64,000 nt of DNA from Protonemura montana. Its lineage: Eukaryota > Arthropoda > Insecta > Plecoptera > Nemouridae. The translations under genes and the position numbers were made by a program. Where the stretch lies: positions 13,385,708-13,449,707 of the forward strand of contig OX387609.1 of the NCBI GenBank assembly GCA_947568835.1, read 5' to 3'. Below the pieces are notes generated by a model. It had not been told where the DNA came from. It searched no databases and saw only the letters and a program-made list of their open reading frames with translations. Positions within the stretch are counted from its first letter, which is position 1. Every line of letters begins with the position of its first letter. Below, piece by piece: positions 56,236 through 64,000 of the stretch.

Positions 56236-57052
56236 AAAACCGTACCTAGCTTCCCTCGATTCTTTTTAAGCTTATTCAGAAGTAAAATAACTTTAGAAAT
56301 CTACGCAAGACGGCAATCTCTAACTCCACAAGCAGCCGAGTATGACTTGCATTATCGGTAAACACGTCACTTTGTGGTTGATCTTGTTATTGGAGTGCGG
56401 GCCCAAAGCTGTCCGGTCCAAATGAAACGTTATAACGCAGTAACCGGCACTCAGGAGTTACCGAAAGTGAGATGGAGCAGCATCCTGTAGGTAGCAAGCC
56501 TTGCAGGTGAATTGCACAATCCTGGTCCATGCGATTCGATGCACATTTCGATATCTTCGAATCTCACGAGCAATAAACGGCCAGCATTGTCCCCGATATT
56601 GATCTTGGATACGATTTGCTGGGCACAAAATGGCCGCAGGTCATGTTCGCGATTAGTTTGATTAAGAATGCGTCTTATTGGCGTTGTGAAACGCAGAGAA
56701 GATGCGGGTGAATTATTGTACCAAGATGTTAACCTTCTGAAGAAGGTTAACCCAATAAAACATTACGACTTTACTGGAGTGAAATGTAGCTATTGGGATA
56801 ACGCGTCTTTGTCGAGATGTCTTGAGATCATCACCAAGGTATGTCCGGTTGCCTTCAATAGTTTCTTAGGTTTCAAGAAGAAAGAAAATAAGCTGTAAAA
56901 CTGATAGAGATCAAAGTGTTGGTGTAACTACTTTGCTAGAGGAGTTTCTTTGATCTTAGAATCATCTTCTTTCATATCGTTTAGCTTGGTTTCTACAACA
57001 ATCTTACGAAGAAATTGAGTCCAGATTGTCAGATATTCACGTCTTGAAGTTA
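56236..57052. other. Single-copy-looking stretch with one candidate exon
   Basis: Apart from the candidate at 56668-56838, no feature is recognised. Confidence 0.3.
56668..56838 (+). CDS. Candidate 57-codon first exon ending at GTATGT
   Basis: ATG at 56668 opens a frame (KRREDAGELLYQDVN, then KHYDFTGVKCSYWDNASLSR) that reaches ATCACCAAG followed by GTATGT at 56839. Read through, it stops after 76 codons. The composition looks protein-like and the region is non-repetitive, but I do not recognise the product and no second exon is identified. Confidence 0.25.
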
Positions 57053-57599
57053 GACTTGAATTAATTTGAGTTTGCCACTTTCTGGAGTTCTCATACCAAA
57101 CTAGAAATTATAATACCACGATGCTACTGTTAACTATCCGATTTAAAAGCAGTAAAATTATGATTTTCTTTGGTTGAAACATTTAATAATTTTAGTAAAA
57201 ATAAATATTGCATGAAAAATAATAAATATTAATCAATCAAAGTTAAAATTAATATATTTTGGATTACTTTTAACTTTTATCAGGTTTAGGCAGAAACCAA
57301 GCTTGTAAACCGCTTTTTGGCAGCCATTGCTAGAATCCGCTAGTGTACGGTAAGTATTTAGCAGAAGTCATTAGGACTTTTAGTTTTGTAAATAAGTTCT
57401 TATTTTTCAATAGATTTAATTTCACGTAAATAAACTGATAAATTATTAGAGAATTAAACTGCAAGATGTATTGTTTGGTCATAATTTCCTGGTTGATTTT
57501 CAAACTCCCCGGTGAAGACAAGCTTTATTTTGCATTCTAAAGTTGGCAACATGTAGTCAGAGTCCACCAGGCTGTGGTAAGGTAAGGTTAACACGACTG
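57053..57599 (+). mobile_element. 547-bp-family MITE, copy 3 (diverged)
   Basis: GACTTGAATTAATTTGAG to AACACGACTG, flanked by TA at 57051-57052 and TG (decayed TA) at 57600-57601. The same length and interior as copies 1 and 2. Confidence 0.82.
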
Positions 57600-58311
57600 T
57601 GTCGATGTTCTTGGCCTGAAACGGCCAAAAATTGCAATATTCATATCAACCAAAACTCAAAACTAGAGAATTCAATGAGCGACCAAAACTAAGGTAATTC
57701 ATGATAACGTGTTTAGGATCTTTCAATCCAAGATGGCCGACTTGCATGTCAACATTTCGCGGTCATTTCTTGAAAGTTAAAGTGACTTTGTTTGTTAACT
57801 TGTAAAGTAATCTTCAAGCAATTATACAATGAAACTATTGCAACCTGTTGTGAGCTCTTTTAAAACAAAATGTGATTCGCTTTGACTTGTGAAACAGATG
57901 TCTTATTGAGGTACGGACTCAATGCATATTCACTCAACAAACTTGTCGGTAAAATCTGGCCCCTGCCCCCCACTCCGCCCATAACTAATAGCTAGCAAAT
58001 GTGTACGAGCTTTATTTCACATGAGATTATCATGAACATCGTTTACAAAAGAGCAATTAACTTCAAAACATATTTATTACCAGACCCAGTTTTAATTCAT
58101 AACTAGAGCCACACTCACATTTATCGCATCGCTATTCTAGATTAGCAAGATACCGAGAACTCAGAGAACACGGCAAGTAGATGACCAGCGATACAAACCC
58201 CGGTATCTCAACTTTTCACCAAGTTTAGCTCCACGTATCTCCTCCCTGACCCACCCAGGAGATATCAACCCAGATCATGTCACTCATTACCATAACATGG
58301 TCTATCCTTGT
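57600..58311. other. Unassigned
   Basis: No gene recognised. CCAAGATGGCCGACTTG at 57730 is another YY1-like ATG context, followed by only 16 codons. Confidence 0.3.
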
Positions 58312-59297
58312 GAGGCAAAGACTACCACAGATAAAGCTTGCACAGATATTCCATCCTTATGGGGCAAAGACTACCACAGATAAAGCTTGCACAGATATTC
58401 CATCCTTATGAGGCAAAGACTAGCACAGATAAAGCTTGCACAGATATTCCATCCTTATGAAGTAAAGACTAGCACAGATAAAGCTTGCACAGATATTGCA
58501 TCCTTATGAGGCAAAGACTACCACAGATAAAGTTTGCACAGATATTCCATCCTTATGGGGCAAAGACTACCACAGATAAAGCTTGCACAGATATTCCATC
58601 CTTATGGGGCAAAGACTAGCACAGATAAAGTTTGCACAGATATTCCATCCTTATGTGGCAAAGACTACCACAGATAAAGCTTGCACAGATATTCCATCCT
58701 TATGAGGCAAAGACTACCACAGATAAAGCTTGCACAGATATTCCATTCTTATGGGGCAAAGACTACCACAGATAAAACTTCCACAGATATTCCATCCTTA
58801 TGAGGCAAAGACTACCACAGATAAAGCTTGTACAGATATTCCATTCTTATGGGGCAAAGACTACCACAGATAAAGCTTGTACAGATATTCCATTCTTATG
58901 GGGCAAAGACTACCACGGATAAAGTTTGCACAGATATTCCATCCTTATGAGGCAAAGACTACCACAGATAGAGCTTGCACAGATATTCCATACTTATGAG
59001 GCAAAGACTACCACAGATAAAGCTTGCACAGATATTCCATCCTTATGAGGCAAAGACTACCACAGATAGAGCTTGCACAGATATTCCATACTTATGAGGC
59101 AAAGACTACCACAGATAAAGCTTGCACAGATATTTCATCCTTATGAGGCAAAGACTATCACAGATAAAGCTTGCACAGATATTCCATACTTATGAGGCAA
59201 AGACTACCACAGATAAAGCTTGCACAGATATTCCATCCTTATGAGGCAAAGACTACTACAGATAAAGCTTGCACAGATATTCCATCCTTATGGGGCA
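58312..59297 (+). repeat. Satellite, 49-bp unit, about 20 copies
   Basis: Unit AAAGCTTGCACAGATATTCC plus ATCCTTATGAGGCAAAGACT. Variants GAGGC and GGGGC, and paired TAGAGC copies at 58968 and 59066 (98 bp apart), show two-unit blocks. Confidence 0.96.
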
Positions 59298-59599
59298 AAA
59301 ACTCCCTAAATAAGACAGGGTTTAGATTCTATACTCCGACAGGAACGATATTTTCCATTCTTGGCTCACGAAATGGGACAAAGCTTGTCGCAACCTAACC
59401 TTAAAGCAAGAATATTTGCAATGAACTTTAACCCCGGGGCTCGGGAAATTTGTGACCTCACATCTGCGGTCATCCTTGCGTGCCAATCTTCAGATTCAAT
59501 CAAAACTACTTCACGATTTGATGGATCCGAAAATATCTGGGAGCTATTTCGATGATGGCGACGTCGGATACGAAGCAGGGGAATTTCCATGACGACCAC
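59298..59599. other. Unassigned
   Basis: A 64-codon plus-strand frame and a 79-codon minus-strand frame overlap; neither is recognised. Confidence 0.3.
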
Positions 59600-59805
59600 C
59601 ATCAATAATAATAATTATATTTTATTCTAGATTGATTACATTTGAGGTAATATCGGAACGTCATTGTCACATTTAAAATCACACAATTCAGTTCAAGAGC
59701 AAAATCTTTACCATAGGTATTTTGTTTCATATTCCATGGTAGCTCATTAAAAATGTACACACCTCTAACAATAGGTTCCTTATTGAGGTTTGCTATCAAG
59801 TTATT
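59600..59805 (-). pseudogene. LINE ORF2 C-terminal fragment
   Basis: The minus-strand frame has GVYIFNELPWNMKQ and runs to an (ATT)n tail at about 59603-59625. The aromatic-Asn-x-Leu-Pro signature fits a non-LTR retrotransposon C-terminus similar to the fragment at 9034-9434. All upstream domains are missing. Confidence 0.45.
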
Positions 59806-59816
59806 TCGAGTCGTAA

Positions 59817-59915
59817 GTATTCAATTGCAGAGGTTTGTTAAACAGGACTGCCGCAATGCGCCATCAAGTGATAGCCACGCCTAACATTATCGCTGTGACT
59901 CTGATTAGGAACTTG
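59817..59915 (+). repeat. Dispersed element N, copy 3 (diverged)
   Basis: GCAGAGGTTTGTTAAACAGG, GCGCCATCAAG and AACATTATCGCTGTGACTCT: a single copy of the 53-bp satellite precursor. Confidence 0.6.
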
Positions 59916-60966
59916 AACACCAAACGGTTCAACGGTATCGACATGTCTAGGGTGCACGTGTAATAATGATAGAGAACCATTGAGCTATATTTGGGACAAT
60001 ATTAACGTGTAATGATGTTTCTATGATCTAAGAATGTGTTTCGCAAATCACGTCGTTAATTTCATCTGATTTCACTGAATTCTATTCCTGGCTTCGCGCG
60101 ATTTGGACATGACATCCGTCAGTTTAGGATCGCGACCACTAACTCAACGTCAGTAGCGATTTTCCTAGAAGTGGTTTGATTTGGTATAAATATTCATTCC
60201 CTATGCGTCTTCCGTTAAATCAGTGCTGAGCTCGCTAGAAGAAGTTGGTTAGCATAGCAGACCAACAGTGCCGTTGTTGGCATGCCAACCATAGCATCTT
60301 GTTTCAAGCAAATTCCTGACTCTCTTTTCGCGAGATCATCAATTCGTTGTGCACTGCGGCCGAAATCTCAGAGCAACAGGTTTACATTATTTTGAAAGTT
60401 CCAGTTATTCACAGAGTGTGTTTTACCAAACTTAGCGATTAATCGCATTAATCCTGTCTGCAGTCAAACTAAAAGTAATCCTCATTCCCGGCTTGCTAAG
60501 TTTCAAGATCTTCAGATAGAGGCGCATTGTGAAGTGCGGAACCAAAGAAATATCTGTGAGCCAGTAACCATGGAGATGCATCTTTAACAGACAGTTATCT
60601 TTTACTGCATCTGAGCCGGGCATTGAGTACCTGGACCAGGGTGTGAGTATCTTAAGGTTAGCACGTGGTGTTGGGCGTTATTTCTTTAGTTCCATCTTGT
60701 GACGACATCAGCGCAGCGGTCGCTGTGATAATTTTCAAATAATAACGAACTTGTTTCGCAAGCGCGTGGCTTGTACGTGCGCATGTGCCAACACGCGGTA
60801 TTTCGCAGTCGCCGAGTTTATTTTCGTTTGTGGTTGTTGTTGATATCGATTATCGGTGAGGTAAATGCCTGATTGGCTCACCTCCAGTTGGCACACAACG
60901 TGGTATAAGGGACACAATACATGGAGGACCTTTTAACCTTCGGCAGCCCGGAACCAGGATGTCTAA
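59916..60966. other. Unassigned
   Basis: No gene, RNA or repeat recognised. Confidence 0.3.
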
Positions 60967-60967
60967 C

Positions 60968-61384
60968 AGGAGTGTTAGAAACGCCGGTCCTCGTGAGATC
61001 ACCGAAGCTAAGCAACACTGCGCTGGGTCAGGTATTGGTTGGGTGACCATCATACACATGACCAGTTCTGTTTGGGAGAGAGGTTAGAGGGATAAAAGTT
61101 AGTACAGCAACTTCATTCGCCTTGCTTACCAACCTCTCGACAGCATGGATTTGTGGAGGAATCCTGCTGTTCGAGTTGTATCTTCCTTCGGAAGGGACGT
61201 TACGCTGTCGGCCCCCTTGGTGCTCTTCGACATGAGAAGGCTATGTACCGATACCGGGTTTCCCCTCCTTCCTTGTAGCTAGGCTAGGTTCATCATCAAC
61301 TTCTCATTCACCGACGCCATTAGACCAGTGCCGCATGGCCAGTTGTCAAAACAGCGCGTCGTTAAACACCACAAAATAATCAAT
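60968..61384 (+). mobile_element. 5S-derived SINE, near-complete monomer
   Basis: Head with TGTTAGAAACGCCGGTCCTC and GATCACCGAAGCTAAGCAAC, one 5S unit, middle, linker and tail (TTCACCGACGCCATTAGACC, GCGCGTCGTTAAACACC). No target duplication recognised. Confidence 0.9.
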
Positions 61385-62269
61385 CATTTGATCGACCGTA
61401 GTATCGCACATTCTGCAGACAAAGCGTCTCCCGTCGGACGAGCGGCGATTTCACCTTTAGCAACAAGAATTCCTAGCCGAGTCGATAGATACGCGTTTTC
61501 GGCAGATTTCGAAATGCAAAGTGGTGTGGGGAAACACTCGCAGAGGGACGGCCAATCGCAATTCTCATCAATTATTTCCATGTAAATCGTAATTCAGTTT
61601 TTCTGTTCATAATTAATGTCGGCATTGCCCCTCCCCCATTATCTTCCTAAAACCCAATGACAGTGGAAATGTATTCTTATATTTTGAACGTCCAGTTCAC
61701 TAGCAAAACTAGGTTCAGGTCCAGACATCACCTCTTCGATGGTGCCATGCAGTTTAGATATCAATTTCGATAATTGTACATAGGAAACTAAGTAACCACA
61801 TAAGTTATCTGTGTTACCCTGATTCCAGGCCTACATTCCAGTACTGTCGGAATCTACCATGCATCTACATATGTAGGTGTACTGCAGAAAGATATCAACT
61901 TGAACCTCCCACTACACCAGTAACCTTTGGCCTTTACGTCTAGGTCAGACCCAACCAAAAGAAACCATGCACACTAGTATTGCATATGCTAACCAGAGCG
62001 ACCTGCGGCTATCTCTTGGTTTGTAACCCAAAACCATTGGGTGGAGCGGTCTTGACAGAAATCATCTGGACCAGTATGTCATTATTATATGTATGTGAAA
62101 ACTTGCATGCCTGGCCATGGCTAAAATAACTTTGTACTCGCAGAGCTACTTACAGTTGAGTAGGTAATAGGAGGCAAGAATGTAAAAAAAAACTAGATGC
62201 ACACCGTCCTAATGCTATACCAAGACTCGCGAATTGGCGAGTCGTTAATTACCCTAGGTCGCCGATATA
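61385..62269. other. Unassigned
   Basis: Single-copy-looking DNA, no gene recognised. Confidence 0.3.
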
Positions 62270-62605
62270 GTGCAAGCACTTAGAGTATGTCCGGCGGCCA
62301 GCTCGTGTAAGAATTGCAATGCACGGTCCAACCACCTGACCAAGGTATGTAAAACATCGGCTAGACCGGTCGCAACCACGCCGCCGACGACACAGATCTG
62401 CGCTCAAAAACTCACCTCAGCGTCGACGTGGAGTCTCGAATTTAATCCTCAAGTTAGGCGACCTCCGATATCCACGAGCACGAAAAACAAAACACACGCG
62501 AGACGTGAGGGGTTGTACAAGAAGTCGGATCAACTTCCGGTTAACTGCAGGTTAACATTTCGGGTTGCAATGGTGACCGACAACACCGGAAGATCAAACG
62601 CATGA
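62270..62605 (+). pseudogene. Possible LTR-retroelement zinc-knuckle relic
   Basis: The frame contains RVCPAASSCKNCNARSNH followed by LTKVC, resembling the CPA...C-x2-C-...-H-x4-C knuckle region of Ty3/gypsy-type polyproteins. One extra residue lies between the second Cys and His. A stop lies just upstream (62255-62257), there is no ATG, and no protease or polymerase domain follows. The evidence is thin. Confidence 0.3.
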
Positions 62606-64000
62606 GGACACAAACACTTGTTAACACACAGAATAAAGTTCAGTCAAAACAGGAACACTCCAAACAAGCGGTCTGTCAAAAATTTAAACAGCTGTTAATA
62701 GGCTTCGTATCACTTCCACTTAACGTAACTTGATCGCACGCCGAAGCACAAATACTTGTCCACAGAAATACAAAAAAAACCCGCCAATTAACCGCACAAA
62801 ATCACTGCAACTGACTTAAAATTATAACTCAGTTGTTCTTCAAGCTCAGCTTTACTCAAGACCGCACCGATTTATTAGAACCTCGTTTCGCCCCCGCAAG
62901 TGGTCAGTTGGCCGTCAATGCATTCTCGGATCGGCGATCAGCTGGTCGGTACCGTAACCACTCGCTCGAACGTAGGTACGAGGGAGAGCACTAACCTCTC
63001 AACGTCTGCAGTTCCACTGACTTACTGCACCAGTGCCTGGCTAGCTAGCTGACTCGCGGAGTCAGTCCTCCCAAAACGCCTTCCCCCCTCCGTCCCCCCG
63101 TCGCCCGCTAGACACCCACTGCCGAGACCTACATAGAGACCAGTTTTTCCCTCTCCATCGCTGGTCGAGGCACGACTCACGATCGTAGACGAAGGCTAGA
63201 GAGTGGTCAACTGTCTTTAAAAGAACCTGCTACGGTATCAGCGCGGAAATAAACATGTTACACATCTTTCTTGGAGGCAAAATATTCAAATTCTAGACAA
63301 GATGGACATGTTTTACTGGTTGCTATTTCCTTTACTGGACCACATTTTTCCTCCATTGTACTGTAACCTGTATTATTCAACGAAACTGACAAATCTGGCT
63401 TGACATTAAAAGCCAAATTGAAAAGCAGTATGATACGAAAACTAGACGGTTACACTTAAAAACACCATTAATTGACATTCAAAAAAATGACCAACTGCCA
63501 TTTCTTGTTGGTACCAAGATGGTATCGGTGTTGTTCGACAGCAACTCTAGCACCATCAGGAAGCTTTCTACACGACGGTAATTGCTGCAAGACCGAAACG
63601 CCGTACGCCAGTCGACGTCGAAGAGAGACAGATCGCCAACCAGCAACCTAACGACGCATTGTCTGACGCCGGCTAGAAGCGATCGTCGACGATGCTGCAC
63701 TTTGCTGCTTAACGAACCGTCTAAACCGGGTTAAAAGTTTTGGTAATTGCCCTAACAACCGCTTGCTTTGGTTAAAGCCAGCTTCAAACAACAACAATGC
63801 AGAGCACATTCCGATGTTTACCTAACTGCAGTCAAATCGAGGTGGCCGGCCATTTTGCTCGGTTTCACGCACGAATCGAAGGAATTTGTTACGCGTGTTA
63901 ATACGTGTACGCGGGTGTGTAAATGGTGTTCGTGGAGTCGGAACCGATTTACCGAGATGCGGAGCGGCCGAGCGGTGAGCTATGCTGAACACATAGTGCT
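62606..64000. other. Unassigned, CpG-rich centre
   Basis: 62930-63230 is notably CG-rich and includes a partial dispersed motif on the minus strand at 63168-63212 (AGTTGACCACTCTC). It could be a promoter region, but I identify no gene. A 73-codon minus-strand frame at 63479-63700 is not recognised. Confidence 0.3.

Noticed and set aside
62400..62421. Minus-strand 5' splice site (CTGAG/GTGAGT)
   Set aside because: A good donor but no coding frame or acceptor pairs with it; it overlaps the possible retroelement relic on the other strand.

Overview
This window looks like a repeat-dominated stretch of an animal nuclear genome, most likely a marine invertebrate and probably a mollusc. Evidence seen directly: C2H2 zinc-finger coding sequence with an intron-style acceptor, a spliced hAT transposase, non-LTR retrotransposon fragments, and a 5S-rRNA-headed SINE of about 440 bp ending in a conserved GTCGTTAAAC tail. 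The mollusc assignment is an inference from the style of the SINE and satellites, not from a gene tree. There is no bacterial operon structure and no CRISPR array.

Ordinary gene content is sparse. The left edge (1-1425, minus strand) holds a large exon of a C2H2 zinc-finger transcription factor whose 3' end lies outside the window. A complete hAT DNA transposon sits at 15865-18916, with 12-bp inverted ends, a perfect 8-bp target duplication and a two-exon BED/hAT transposase. A few weak candidate exons or small ORFs are flagged at 8683, 20436, 43952 and 56668. No other host gene is recognisable.

The rest is mobile DNA and satellites. A 5S-derived SINE family occurs as monomers (14448-14890 with an 11-bp target duplication, 33662-34090, 60968-61384) and as copies whose interior has been tandemly amplified. 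The same SINE appears to have seeded several satellites from different internal segments: a 91-bp unit carrying the 5S promoter boxes (about ten loci), a 15-bp unit (9.7-10.0 kb), a 36-bp unit (26.3-27.6 kb) and, by similarity, the 68-bp unit of 1.5-2.0 kb and 29.1-32.0 kb. Other arrays have units of 11, about 16, 21, 25, 30, 41, 49, 52/53, 53, 71, 72 and 80 bp. Added up, tandem arrays occupy roughly a third of the window.

Nesting gives a relative history. A LINE lies inside a SINE array (3.7-5.9 kb), and a 547-bp TA-flanked MITE lies inside that LINE. A second MITE copy lies inside the end of a foldback element (54.3-55.3 kb). In both cases removing the MITE plus one TA restores the host sequence exactly. 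A second LINE fragment interrupts the GAT-rich tail of a SINE (8.9-10.1 kb). A tRNA-headed, partly inverted-repeat family recurs about eight times, once with an 11-bp target duplication.

The strongest candidate for something undescribed is this SINE-to-satellite conversion: one Pol III retroposon from which at least three, probably four, different satellite units arise, some carrying repeated internal Pol III promoters. Second is a short dispersed motif (CCACTC...CCGTACAGTGCTCTCGC) found about eight times outside the recognised repeats.
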